A stretch of 64,000 nt of DNA from Bromus sterilis (Eukaryota; Streptophyta; Magnoliopsida; Poales; Poaceae): positions 223,103,770 through 223,167,769 of the forward strand of contig OX465595.1 of the NCBI GenBank assembly GCA_950022295.1, given 5' to 3'. Below the pieces are notes generated by a model. That model was not told the DNA's origin. It worked only from the letters and a program-made list of their open reading frames with translations, and did not search any database. Numbering within the stretch: position 1 is the first letter of the stretch; every line of letters begins with the position of its first letter. The position numbers and the translations under genes were made by a program. Below, one piece after another: positions 1 through 12,365 of this stretch.

Positions 1-2031
1 CTCGATAGACGTGCAACTGGAACCGGAGGCCACCCCCTTCGTTGCAGACACCGTTATCGAACCTCGTCAGCAAGGCAAGCAAAACCCCATTGATCATGTC
101 TATAAAATCCTATTTTCCCTCTCAGTCTCGCTTATGCATGTTTAGGAGATCACCGAGACACGTTCTTTCGCATAGTTGAACCCATTCCGGTGCATGACCT
201 ATCATTCTGTCACCGTATTAAGCAAACCACAATCCTAGCAGATTTAGGAGTTGAATGATGAGCATGTAGCCCCTGCAACTGTTACTGCTTTTGCTGCTTA
301 GTGATACAATAAGGATGTTTTGATTGTGAGTCGGGATGAATTGAACACAATGGTGTTGGTGAAAGTGAAACGTGTTGGTGAATCCACCCTAAGCAAAGGT
401 GAACGATGAGAGGTTGTGTAGGAGTACACAGTGGGTTGTCTCGTTGAACACTAACCTAGGCCCCGAGTTCCTGTTTTGTGATCCAAGACAAAGAGTATGA
501 CCACATGTAGGGTTTTATGGGAGCCCCGTTTGGCCTCTTTACATACCGATCCGGTCCAGGAGTCACAATAGATTCAGGTTTTCCATTTGGCATGTGCATA
601 GAAAAAAAAGAATGAAGAAAGGTTGCATCATCCTAGATATGTGGTGGACTTGTGAGGCAGTAAAACCATCTGGCAGAGGTGGCGTCTCGGTCCCTTACAT
701 TATCTGAGTCTGTTTCGTGGAACCGGCCGGACTCTCGAGCGGTGCCAAACTCAGGTAGTCTACTCCTGGATTAGAGAAGGTGATGTGAGGTTAGTGCCTT
801 GGTTTCATCCACGTCCGACATCCGCTTGAAGGATGCCAAGAACGAGGCGATAAGTGATGACACGCGTGTGAAGATGTACACCCCTGCAGGGTTAATGAAC
901 TATTCGAATAGCCGTGTCCGCGGTTATGGACTACATGGAAACCTCTACTTGATCATAGACAACTTGAATGGATACTTATAAAACTCGCAAGATAAGCGTG
1001 AGTGCTATGGTGTGCTTCTTCGTGGGGAAGTCGAGGAAGTAACCATAGTGGTGTATTGTTTGGAGATGTAGTGGACTCGTGTACGCTTCTTACCTCAAGT
1101 CTGGTACTCGTAGTTCAGGATTAGCCAAGTCAAAGCTGGCACTTCTGCATGTTGAACCCCACCTCCCCTTTACTTTGATACTTGAGCATGAGTAGTGTAG
1201 TTCTGATGTAAGTCTTGCTGAGTACGACTTTGTACTCACGTTTTCTTATTCTATGTTTTAGATAAGAAACCGGACCCCGATGGAGTCACCTTCGTGAAGC
1301 TCGATGTTGACCTTGGTAGTATAATCCCAGACAGCAGTCTGGTCCCTCGTGGAAGGGCATGTTTGTTTACAAGGCTTCTCTAAGCCATTTGTTAAACTTG
1401 TCTGTACTCAGACCTAATTTGCTTCCGTTGTATGATGTAATGTTGATCACAGACATGTGATCTTTGTATGCTCTATGTGTGTATCTATAAAGAGTACTTT
1501 GTAGAGTTATGTGATGATACCTGCTGTTCATACTAGGCATGTGTGCTGCGTGTATGTTTATAACATGCATGCCTTAGTATGGGTTTTCGAGACCTTAGTT
1601 GTGATCTGGCTGGCGGTCGTTTATACACCAAGTGGCCCTTAGATGTGCGCAGCTTGGGGCATCGCGATGCGATTGCTTGTGACTCTGTCACGTGCACACT
1701 TTATTGTATGATCGAGCCCGCCCTAGACCCCGACTAAGTGATCGGGCTGGAGTAAGTCTATGTAAGAGTTAGGATCCAATCGATAACATGGTTGAGGCGA
1801 CTTGTCTATGAGTATGGGATTCACCACCCATAAGCATTTAGACTTGTGAGCGGACGATGAGGACATATCTCAGATGATCATCCGGCCTGAATGGGATGCC
1901 CCTCACGTTCGATGCTTACCGAGAACGTTCTGTGCTTGGCCTTGTCTGCTTAGACAAGTGGGTACGGTTCTCGGCTCTCCATGTGATTGTATCGTGACTG
2001 GAATTACATACGCTAACCCCGGGTCCCGACA
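1..2031 (+). repeat. 3' half of a long Gypsy LTR, forward orientation (left part outside the window)
   Basis: This stretch aligns in order with about the last 2 kb of the solo LTR at 32290-36354. Shared landmarks are the palindromic module at 877-926, an inverted pair TGAGTAC/GTACTCA at 1219-1238, a GCATCGCGATGC palindrome at 1659-1670, and the LTR terminus GGGTCCCGACA at 2031. No primer-binding site follows the terminus. The next base pairs are inverted LTR sequence, so this is a fragment and not a 5' LTR with its own internal region. Short reading frames here are chance openings in LTR sequence. Confidence 0.8.
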
Positions 2032-2032
2032 G

Positions 2033-3350
2033 ATTGCTACCATACCAACTCACATAACAGTATCAACATTGTATCACTCTAAGCATGCAATAAGCAGTAA
2101 CAGTTGTAGGGGCCACATGATATCAATAAACTCCTACATCTGCTAGGATTGTGGTTTGCTCACTACTGTGACAAATGATAGGTCATGCAAAGGAATGGGT
2201 TCATCTATGCGGTAGAAACGTAGCATGGTAATCATCCTAAACAATGCATAAGCGAGACTGAGAGGGAAGTGGGATTTTATCGACATGATCAATGGGGCTT
2301 TGTTTGCCTTCCTGACGAGGGTCATACACGGTATCTGCAACGGAGGGGGTGATCTCGGGTTCCGGCTCTACCTCTTTTCGATAGCAAACAATGCAAACAA
2401 AGTGATCAATATAAAGACAATACACAATCACATGATATGATGTTATAGCATGAGGTTCATGGTGCTGATGTGTTGAACATTCTATTTAAATGAGGTGTAT
2501 TGCATTTGAGTTGCAAATTCAAACTCCATATTTGAATTTAAAAGGGTTCATATGCATGTTTGCTTCTGTCCCCCCCATTTTAAAATGGGCAAACATGAAA
2601 ACAAAGTGCATATTCAGAATCCTTGCATTTTTCTGATAATTTTACATATATTATATGTTTAAATTGGAGTTAAAATGAATTAGTTATGAATTTCCAAAGT
2701 TTAAATGAATTTCTGCCTTTTCTGCAATATTTCTAAATAGAAAATGCATTACTGCGTCACTGTGAGGTCAGCATGACATCAGGGGGTTTGACCCAGGTCA
2801 CACTGACATGGGGCCTCATTGGTCAGTGACTCTGTTGATTTTCCCGGTTAGATTAAGTTAAATAGGGGGATTAGGGCCTGGGGGCCCACTTGTCAGTGGC
2901 TGTGAGGGGGGGGGGGATTAGTGGCTAAGTTAATTAGCCACGTGGGCTCACCGGCGGCATGTCGCCGGCGACCATCCGACGCGGCGGCGACCACGGGGAC
3001 GGCGTTCCCGGCAACCAAACGACGCGCTGAGACCATCAAAAGATAGCCCGTGCCCGCTCGCACTTGTTTGAGCACCGCAGGGCCACGGGGAGGCGCCGGA
3101 ACCACGTCGACGTCGGGCCCTAGAGGCGGCGAAGCCACTGGCTCGAGGTGGATCTGGTTGTGGGGCGCCATTTGAAGCTGCAATGGTTGCAATCGAAGCA
3201 GCGGAGCACGTGGAGCAAGGTAGACATGGCCACGGGGTGCTGGGGTTCGTGGTTGCGCGGTGAAGAACTCCCAGGCGGCGAGAAGCTTCGGCGTTCATGG
3301 CGGCCATGGATAGAGGACGAAATCGAGTGGGAAAAAATAGGGGTTCTGAT
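2033..3350 (-). repeat. Duplicated inner segment of a Gypsy LTR, reverse orientation (copy 1)
   Basis: The segment is a near-identical direct repeat of 4496-5814. Both begin ATTGCTACCAT and end GGGGTTCTGAT. It contains the GC-rich block of this LTR family (about 2940-3340) and a poly-G run near 2908. It is in reverse orientation relative to 1-2031. It looks like a partial tandem duplication placed in front of the longer reverse LTR piece. Frames of 60-156 codons here follow the GC-rich composition and have no recognisable domain. Confidence 0.75.
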
Positions 3351-6300
3351 GAACAACAGGTATCATTGTAATTCTCTACAATGTTTACAACTTTATGGAT
3401 AACTCTTACAGAGTGCACACAGAGATCAAGAGACCGTGATCCAATATTACATCAAGCATGCGGAAGCAAAGTAGGTCTAAGTACAGACAAATTTAACAAA
3501 TGGCTTAGAGAAGCCTTATTTATGAACAATCCCTTCCACGAGGGACCATTCGTCTGACTGGGACTACACTATCTTGATCAGTCATCGAGCTCCAGGAAGA
3601 ATCCACCTTCGGGGTCAGTGGGTTCATCTAAAACATAGAATAAGCAAACGTGAGTACAAAGTCGTACTCAGCAAGACTTACGTAGGAGCTATACTACTCA
3701 TGCACATGTATCAAGGCAAAGGGAGGTGGGGTTCATCAGCAGAAGTGCCAGCTTTGACTTGGCTAGTCCTGAACTATGAGTACCAACTTGAGGTAAGAAG
3801 CGTACACCAGTGCACTACATGTCTCCAACCAATTACACCACTATTGTGCCTTCCTCGACTTCCCACGAGAAAGCACGCCATAGCACTCACACTTATCTTG
3901 GCAAGTTTTATAAGTATCCATTGAAGTTGTCTAATAATCAGGCACAACTTTCCAAGTAGTCCCTTACCGGGGATGCGGCTATTCAAATAGTTTATTAACC
4001 CTGCAGGGGTGTAGTGCTACACACATGAAACTATCAGTTATCGCGTTGGTCTCGACACCATTCAAGCAGGTGTCGGTGAGGATAATCTCTACAACTTTTA
4101 CCTCACAGCCAACTCAAGTTCAATGAAGACGCCTATCTGGGATGGTTTCGACATTCGTAACCCGACCGGTTTACCGAAGTGGTCCCAGAAGATGTGTGCG
4201 TGGTGCATAAGCCAGTCTCAGTTGACCCGTTTTCTCACTTAGCAGCCAGGCCACAAACCTACTAGAACTCCGAACTATTGCGACTCATTGAACTGAGAAG
4301 GGATGAGTTAGTAGGTTGAGCGGGGGTCCGTTTGGCCAACATGTGGTAGTACTCTTCATCTTGGATCACCACACAAGAACTCGGGCTTAAGGCGGTGTTC
4401 AACGAGACAACCCACTGTGTACTCCTACACAGCCTCTCATCGTTCGCCTTGTATTAGGTTAGATTCACCAACACATTTCCACCATCATCAACATAATTGC
4501 TACCATCCTGACTCACATAACAGTATCAACATTGTATCACTCTAAGCATGCAATAAGAAGTAACAGTTGCAGGGGCCACCTGATATCAATCAACTCCTAC
4601 ATCTGCTAGGATTGTGGTTTGCTTACTACTATGACAAATGATAGGTCATGGAAAGGAGTGGGTTCATCTATGCGATAGAAACGTAGCGTGGTAATCATCC
4701 TAAACAATGCATAAGCGAGACTGAGAGGAAAGTGGGATTTTACCGACATGATCAATGGGGATTTGCTTGCCTTGCTGACGAGGGTCGTACACGGTATCTT
4801 CAACGGAGGAGGTGATCTCGGGTTCCGGCTCCACCTCTATTCGATAGCAAACAATGAAAACAAAGTGATCAACATAAAGAAAATTCACAATCACATGATA
4901 TGATGTTATAGCATGAGGTTCATGGTGCTGATGTGTTGAACAGTCTATTTAAATGAGGTATATTGCATTTGAGTTGCGAATTCAGACTCCATATTTTAAT
5001 TTAAAAGGGTTCATATGCATGTTTGCTTCTGTCCCCCCATTTTTAAGTCGGCAAACATGAAAAAAGTGCATATTCAGAATCCTAGCATTTTCTGATAATT
5101 TTACATATATTATATGTTTAAATTGGAGTTAAAATGAATTAGTTATGAATTTCCAAAGTTTAAATAAATTTCTGCCTTTTCTGCAATATATTTAAATAGA
5201 AAATGCATTACTGTGTCACTGTGAGGTCAACATGACATCAGGGGGTTTGACCCAGGTCAAACTGACACGGGGGCTCCACTGGTCAGTGACTGTTGATTTT
5301 CCAGGTTAGATTAAGTTAAACAAGGGGCTTAGGGCCTGGGGTCCCACTAGTTAGTGGCTGTGAGGGGGGGGGGATTAGTGGCTAAGTTAACTAGCAATGT
5401 GGGCTCACCGGCGGCATGTCGCCGGCGACCATCCGACGCGGCGGCGACCACGGGGACGGCGTTCCCGGCGACCAAACGACGCGCTGAGACCATCAAAAGA
5501 TAGCCCGTGCCCGCGCGCACTCGTTTGAGCACTGCAGGGCCACGGGGAGGCGCCGGAACCACGTCGACGTGGAGCCCTAGCGGCGGCGAAGCCACTGGCT
5601 CGAGGTGGATCTAGTTGTGGGGCGCCATTTGAAGCTGGAGTGGTTGCAATCGAAGCAGCGGAGCACGGAGCACGTGGAGCAAGGTAGACATGTCCACGGG
5701 GTGCTAGGGTTCTTGGTTGCGTGGTGAAGAACTCCCAGGCGGCGAGAAGCTTCGACGTTCATGGCGGCCATGACTAGAGGACGAAATCAAGGGGGCAAAA
5801 ATAGGGGTTCTGATCCCGCGCTCACCAGGAACTCATCAGAGTAGGAAGCGAGGCAAACGGTGGCGTGATGGCGACGAATTCGACGGTGAGGTTTTGCTGG
5901 TCCGGTGACGGCGTGATCGCGATTCCGGTGGCTACGGTGGCTCCGGGCTTCTGATCTCCTGCATGGCGATGAACTCGACGGCGGTGAAGCTTTTGGACAA
6001 GCTCTTCGTGGCTCTAGCGCACGTCGGCCGCGTCTTCCACGGTGGCGCGCTCCAGTGAGGCTTCCGTTGGCGATGAAATCGAGCACGGGAGGAGTGGGAT
6101 GAAGCTCTGGAGGGGGGGGGGGGAATGAACGCGGCGTGTCCTGGGCGTGTCCGTGGAGCTTCTAGAGGGCTCAGGAGAGGCCAGGCAAGCTAGCTGCTGC
6201 CCGCCGGCATCGGCATGCCGGGCACGTAGCACCGTGCCCGTCTGCCTGGGGTAGACGTCAAGCGGGGAAGGTGGGCTGGGCCTGCTGCTGGGCCGGCCAG

Positions 6301-6789
6301 GCTTGAGTTGGGCTGCTTCAGGTAAGTCCCTCTCCTTTTCTTTTTTTGTCTGTTTAATCTTTCCTTTCTTTTCTGTTATTTTTTAGCTTGCCAACTAAAT
6401 TAGCTAGCCATTTTATAAAATGCCCCAAATTTTTCTATGGACTTCTAATGCATATTGCTAACCACTTATAAAGTTTGGGAATTTTTAAAATTCAAATAAT
6501 TTGAAGTTTAATTCAAATAGGGGTTTAAATTTAAATCCAATCTCGTGTTTGAATTTTCGAAAATTCCATGAGCATGGTAGTGCTACCACATCACTTTATA
6601 TGTGATCACACTCATTTATGTGAGTTTTCAAAAGTCCAACAAGAATTTTTGGAGAAACTTTATTTCTGGCCATTTGAATTAAATTCCATCTGGGGGTTTT
6701 CTTCTCCCATTTCAATTTCTTTTCAAATTTTTAACATGATGCAAAGTCACTTGCTATCCCTAGCACATACCTAATAGAGGGTTCTGACA
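3351..6789 (-). repeat. Gypsy LTR, reverse orientation, lacking about 0.5 kb of its 3' end
   Basis: Read on the minus strand, this runs from the LTR start TGTCAGAACCCTC (at 6789) through an AT-rich part, the GC-rich block (about 5400-6300), the palindromic module (3965-4013) and the conserved GTCTG/CAGAC-type region near 3480, and stops before the usual CCCGACA terminus. It belongs to the same family group as the LTRs of elements A and C. The sequence on its right (6790 onward) is LINE ORF1, open in frame up to the junction, so the LTR probably interrupts that LINE. GGGAT at 6790-6794 could be one target duplication, but its partner is not visible. Confidence 0.75.
4496..5814 (-). repeat. Duplicated inner LTR segment (copy 2)
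   Basis: This is the partner of 2033-3350 and is nearly identical over about 1.32 kb. Here the segment is continuous with the rest of the reverse LTR on both sides, so this is the original position and 2033-3350 is the extra copy. Confidence 0.75.
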
Positions 6790-6791
6790 GG

Positions 6792-9374
6792 GATCAGATT
6801 GCTAATCCTCGATCTCCAGTAAGTACTTTACAAACTGATCGTGCTTTATCTATGGAGCCTATCCCAGCCGTCCATGCAGAGCATCATGTGCATCGGACGC
6901 CGCACAAGGACCCTACCACCTCCACGTCCTCCGATTTGTATGCATGTGGACTGGTAGGACCATCTAGTGATCAGACGCCATGCTTTCATTCATCTGGACA
7001 TAGCTTAAATTATATCTCCTGCTCGGAATCTTCGGGATTGTCTGTTACTATTGCATCGGCTAGCAAGACCCAAGTCCAAGAGCCCTTGGCGATACCGCTT
7101 CCCGAGCCAACCCTTCCGTCCACACAAGAGGCAGCCGACGCGTTGGTGGCCCACATCCACACGTGTTCATCCTGTGGCATCCAAGGCCACCTGTCATCCA
7201 ACTTCCCGGCTAAACGCGTATGTAACTCTTGCGGTCGATCTGGACACAGGAGACATGACTGCTCAAAGATTGCGCAAAAGGAAGGGCTTGTTTGGAAACC
7301 AATCCACACAGCATGTTATCATATTAACATCACCATCACGCCGAGTCTTGGTTCTTGCGCCATCCAGGAAACTTGCCATGCCGCTTCAAGCTCCAATACG
7401 CAAAAACCCCAATCTCTGCTTGCAATCGACCGCTGCCGCCGCCGAACAGAGTTGGCCCCTTCTGCGATTCCGCAGCGACTGCATCCATGGCGCTATACGA
7501 GCTTGATCCTTAGCGTTTCCTCCCATCGGGCCATGAGATCATCGACGACGGCCCTCAGCGGCTTCCCCGCACTTTCTTCACGCCCGGGATGCGCCCGACG
7601 CGCACTCATGAGTCCTTCATGGTGGCGGAGGTAGTGCCGACACCACTGACGGGGCAGATGGGAGAACTGCGTCAGATGGTGGTGGAGTTCTTGCAGCATC
7701 GAGGCATGCAAGTTCGGTCCGCGCAAACTTGGTTCACTGGCGTGTGCCTTTTTGAGGTTCGTGATCCTGCGGTTCGCTACGCCCTCACCCAGCACCCCCT
7801 TTCAATATTGGCGAGGAACACTTTTTTCGCTTCTTCAATCACGATGAGGGCGAGGGCTTTCGCGGCGCCACAGATACGAGGTCTGACTAGCTTATGTTTA
7901 TTGGAATCCCATTGGATTACCGTAACACGAATTGCATTCGTGATGCGGTCAATACCTTTGGCAAATTTCACTACTGGGATGCGGAGGACCTTTACAAGGT
8001 GCGCGCAATGGTGTTTGCTTCGTTCCCTCACACACACTTGGTCCCCCGGGATGTTGTCTTCAACGACTTTGGCGAATGAGGCGGAGCAAAAGTGAGCTGG
8101 ACTACAGCCGGCTACATCCTTGGAGCAAACTGGAATAATCAGATGCCACAGGAAGAAGTCCCTATGTCATTGGACGGCAACCCGCACCCTCTGCCTGGCC
8201 AGTTGCAGCAGGACAACCTCAATTTTGTTCTTCCGCAATACCCTGCTATTGTTGGAATGAACTACCTGCTCCTCCACCAGTTCAACCTGAGCAACATGCA
8301 AATGATGCACCCAACTGGGGACTTGCGGCTGGAGATGGGGAGCCATGGGAGGTGGCTGCTACAGCCCCTGTTCCTGTGGTTCCTGTGGTACCTGAACCTG
8401 AAGAGCAGCACTCCATGGTGCTTGACCACCCGGATCATTCTGATTCGGTTAACCAAGTGATTGTGATCTAAGATGAGGTCGTACAACCCGACATGCAAGT
8501 GTTGGGGCCGCAAGGGGATGGGCAGCAGCCCCTACAACAGCTGTTGGTGCCTCAGGATGAGTTGCAACAACCTATACAGCTGCAGGTGCCCCAGGTGGCC
8601 CAGGATGATCACATTGCTGTCATTGAGCTTTCCATTGTTCCATATCAGCCTATGGAAATTCCACAGGACAACGTCATCTTGGGGATGATACAAATTAAAG
8701 CTGGACCTGCTCTCCCCCCGGCCATGATCTGGCAGAGAACTTTTGAATCGCTGTGGGAGGAAATCTACTGCAGAGAGGTGCCAAAGCCTCTGCATCTCAA
8801 GACACTCAAGCCCATCATTTTCTCGAAGCGCTCTTGGCACCTGGCTTTCGATTTGTACACCATGTACACAACCTTTATTTTCCTGGGCGATACTATTGAG
8901 TCTCTGATGCCAAGACGCACTACGAGGGAGCTTTTCCCTGCGGAGCCTATTGCTATCCCTGTGGCAGATGCCTCATTCACCTCCAAGGGTATAGAGGATG
9001 CGCGGGCCAAACCTCGGCGTGGAAGGAAATATGCTAGGGCGCCAATCGTGGACACTACAGTCAGACGCTGCACCAGGAGCGCGAAAAAACACACGGGATT
9101 CAAAGCTCCATCTCTTCAAGAGCTACCAAATGAGACCAAGAGGAAGAAACCAAGGTGCAAGCCCATGGAGTCCACAACTGGGCTGCAAGCCCATCAGTCG
9201 TCAATCCAGCAGACTAAACCTCAACAAGACAAGAAACAGCCTGCTATACCACCAACTCCCATCAAGGTGATGCAAGAAATTGGGGAGGACCTTCAAATTG
9301 ATCCTGCTCTGCTCTCCAAGGATAAGCTTATGGCTGATCCTCAGGCTGAATCTCCTTTAGTGGTCCTTGATTAG
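6792..9374 (+). pseudogene. LINE ORF1 (nucleic-acid-binding protein), decayed and 5'-interrupted
   Basis: ORF1 of plant L1-type LINEs encodes the RNA-binding protein that packages the element's transcript. Translation from 6792 is open before the first ATG (6852), so the real start lies left of the LTR junction. At about 7160-7262 there are two zinc knuckles. The first (CSSCGIQGH...) has lost its last cysteine; the second (CNSCGRSGHRRHDC) is a complete CX2CX4HX4C. Several frameshifts follow. Conserved-looking blocks continue in other frames at 7589-7800, 7894-8079 (starting MFIGIPLDYRN) and 8493-9374, the last rich in Gln/Pro and then Lys/Arg. Similar blocks accompany zinc knuckles in other grass LINE proteins as far as I recall, but I cannot name the domain. 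The gene is non-functional. Confidence 0.65.
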
Positions 9375-9526
9375 TTACTTCTTTTATGCTGGGTTTGGCA
9401 AGCCCCTAAATTGGCCAAGTTTTTTTACTTTTGTTGAGAACTGGCATTCTGTGGGTGTGCTTGTGACATTATGGGATTTGCAATGTTTGCACTTCCCTTG
9501 CTCTTTCGTTAAATTTCAGTTTATCA

Positions 9527-10240
9527 ATGAGTCAAACAAGAAGTTGGAAAATTATGTGCTGGAATGTTAGATGCTCAACTCTAATGCCAGGCAAAGAGCA
9601 GTTAGAGCTAAAGTGGAAGAGAGCAAATGTGATATTATTTGTCTCCAAGAAACCAAGATTGAAAACTTTGACCTAAAAATCATACGAAATTGCTGCCCCA
9701 AAAGATTTGATCAATACACTTTCTCTCCTTCTGTGGGAGCCTCTGGGGGGTTGGTCATAATATGGAATTCTTCTATCTTTCATGGGATGTTATTGGATGC
9801 TCAACAGTTTGGGATTTCTATCAGGTTTACTTCTCTTCACAACAATAACTCCTGGACTCTAGTCAATGTGTATGTTCCCTGTGATATTGTCAGGAGGAAT
9901 GATTTTGTCCAGTGGCTGTACCATCTACCCATTCCTTCTGGTGATAACTGGTTCCTTTTGGGAGATTTTAATTTGATCAGGTCTGAGGAGAACAGAAATT
10001 AACCTGGAGGAGATACTAATGATATTTTCATCTTCAATGAAATGATTGATCACCTGGGCTTGCTGGAAATTCCAATAAAAGGAAGGAGGTATACTTGGTC
10101 CAATATGCAGGATAATCCTTTATTGGAGCAACTAGATTGGTTTTTTTACTTCTACAAACTGGATCTCTGACTACCCCATGACCCAAGTTCTTCCCCTTGC
10201 TAAAACTACCTCTGATCACGTTCCTTGTGTGGTGTCTATT
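9527..10240 (+). pseudogene. LINE ORF2, N-terminal endonuclease (APE-type) domain, decayed
   Basis: ORF2 probably starts at the ATG at 9527 (MSQTRSWKIMCWNVR), about 150 bases after the ORF1 end. A one-base loss shifts the frame near 9570. Endonuclease landmarks follow in order: ICLQETK with the catalytic Glu, GGLVIIWN, VNVYVPC, LLGDFNLI with the Asp/Asn pair, and SDHVP near 10217. This domain nicks target DNA for target-primed reverse transcription. A stop at 10000-10002 and a further frameshift near 10150 break it. It leads into the reverse transcriptase region. Confidence 0.85.
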
Positions 10241-11889
10241 GGAACCTCTATTCCTAGAGTTAATAATTTCAGGTTTGAAAACTTCTGGGTAGAACAGAAG
10301 GGTTTCATAGACTGTGTCAAGCAATCTTGGAACAAACCTTCAGACAAGTCACACATTTCTGCCAAACTGGTTCAGAAGTTCAAGACCTTAAGGAGAGATC
10401 TTGAAGCCTGGCAGCAGAACATCTCCAAGCTCAAGTTGGTCATCCATAAATGCTCTAGATGGTTTATATACTGGACCGTCTGGAGGAATCTAGAGCCTTG
10501 ACAGTACCTGAGTTCAACTTCAGATAGATTGTCAAACTGCACCATGAAAAGCTGTTACACTTTTAGTGCTTATACTGGAAAAAGAGGTGTACGCAAAGGT
10601 TTGTTAAGGTGGGGGAAGAGAATTCTAAATTCTTCCATGCAATGGCCACTAAAGGCACATGAGGAATTCCATTGCAACACTCACTTTGGACAATGGTTCT
10701 GCCTGCTCTGATCATGAGGGTTTAGCTGCTGTTTTCCATGAGGCTTTCAAGAATAGAATGGGTGTGGCTAGAGGCATCACAATGCACTTTCATCTTAGTA
10801 CATTGCGATCTCAGGTGGATGGCCTGGATGTTCTCACTAGGCCATTTGAGAAGGAGGAAATGGATGAGATCATCAAACATATGCCCACTGACAAGGCTCC
10901 TGGACCTGATGGTTTTAATGGAATGTTCCTGAAAAAGTGCTGGCCCATTGTTTGTGAGGAATTCTATGAATTGGCTCAAGCTTTTCATGCTGGGTAGGAA
11001 AGGTTGGAAAATTTGAATGGGTCATATATCACTTTGATCCCCAAAAAACTGACTCCTGAAGTGGTATCTGATTTTAGGCCCATCTCCCTCACTAGTGTGG
11101 ATTTAAAATTTCTGACCAAGATGGTGCCAATAGATTTCAGTGTGAGATTATGAGATGCATCCATAAAAATCAATATGGCTTCATCAAGTCCAGAACTATA
11201 TAGGATTGCTTGGCTTGGACCTTTGAATACTTACATCAATGCCATCAATCCATGAGGCCTTTGGTCATCCTGAAGCTGGATTTTGAGAAAGCTTTTGACT
11301 CCATTGAGCATGAATCCTTCCTGGAGATTCTGAAACACAAAGGTTTTAATGAGACATGGAGGGGATGGGTCAAAGAGCTGCTAGATTCAGATTCTTTGTC
11401 TATGTTGCTAAATGGGGTTCCTGGTAAACAGTTTAGGTGTAGGAGAGGGGTCAGACAGGGTGATCCTCTCTCTCCTCTAATGCTTGTCTTGGATGTTGAC
11501 CTTCTTCAGTCAGTGGTCAATAATATGCTATAGGAAAATAAGATTGAGCTGCCCTTTCCCAGCCATGATAGAGATTTTCCAATTGTGCAGTATGCTGATG
11601 ACACCATACTGATCATGCCTGCTGATGAGCAACAGATTCAACATTTGAAAGATGCCCTCCAGTTGTTCTCTGCATCTACAGGATTGGACATGAATTTTCA
11701 TAAATCATGCATGACTCCCATCAATATATCTGAGCAGAGACTACATGATCTGGCTCATGTCTTCGGTTGTAAAACGGGCAAACTCCATTTCACCTATTTG
11801 GGTTTACCTTTGGGCACAACAAAACCAAAGATGGTTGATTAATTGCCTTCAGTGGATTGCATGGAGAAAAGGCTCACTGCCAGCTCAAC
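10241..11889 (+). pseudogene. LINE ORF2, reverse transcriptase domain, decayed and cut by LTR unit B
   Basis: Non-LTR reverse transcriptase motifs appear in order across shifting frames: KAPGPDGF (about 10895), FRPISL (about 11075), LKLDFEKAFDS with the first catalytic Asp (about 11270), GVRQGDPLSPL (about 11445) and the catalytic YADD (11591). Stops and frameshifts lie between them, including a TAG near 11201 where Gln would be expected. The coding sequence breaks off at 11889, immediately before the LTR start, and resumes at 59903 after the five-base target duplication. Confidence 0.9.
11885..11889. repeat. Left target-site duplication of LTR unit B (TCAAC)
   Basis: TCAAC here is repeated at 59898-59902. 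Removing everything between the two copies rejoins LINE ORF2, which supports both sites as real insertion borders. Confidence 0.9.
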
Positions 11890-12357
11890 TGTAACAGCCC
11901 AGATTTCACAAATATTAAATTTTTTGTTTTCGGTGTGACTTGGTTGATTGCCTCTTTTGTTCGCGGTGTTTGCATCCCCGATTTATCTATCGGCGATTAT
12001 TTCCCCCCTCTTATCTCGTACCGGACGGGGACCGACCCTTTCCACCCTGACACTCGACCTTTGCGACACCGGGTTTCACCCGATCACCGTCGCGAAAACC
12101 CGCACAAGACCAGCCGTAGCCAATGGAACGAAAAACCCCATTTAATAATTAAATGTATTATTTTATTGGGCACCGGAAAATATTCTCGGAACAATATCGA
12201 AGTGAGGTACGATTGACGGGCTCGACGCGCTGAGCACGTGGTTCGAGATTTCGCCCGAATTGGAGGTCGTATGCACTCCCGGCGGTCAGAAACGTGGAGT
12301 ATCGGACGCGCGAGAGAAAACCCGAGGGCTTTTGCGTAAACTTGCCAGCCAGACCCC

Positions 12358-12365
12358 TATATAAG
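12358..12365 (+). promoter_or_regulatory. TATA-like box in LTR unit B
   Basis: TATATAAG lies about 470 bases after the LTR start and just before a leader-like pyrimidine-rich stretch. This is the expected layout of a retrotransposon LTR promoter. No transcript evidence is available. Confidence 0.5.

Noticed and set aside
2893..3418. Open frames up to 156 codons near the left end
   Set aside because: They lie in the duplicated GC-rich LTR segment; the second copy (5347-5771) does not preserve the same protein.
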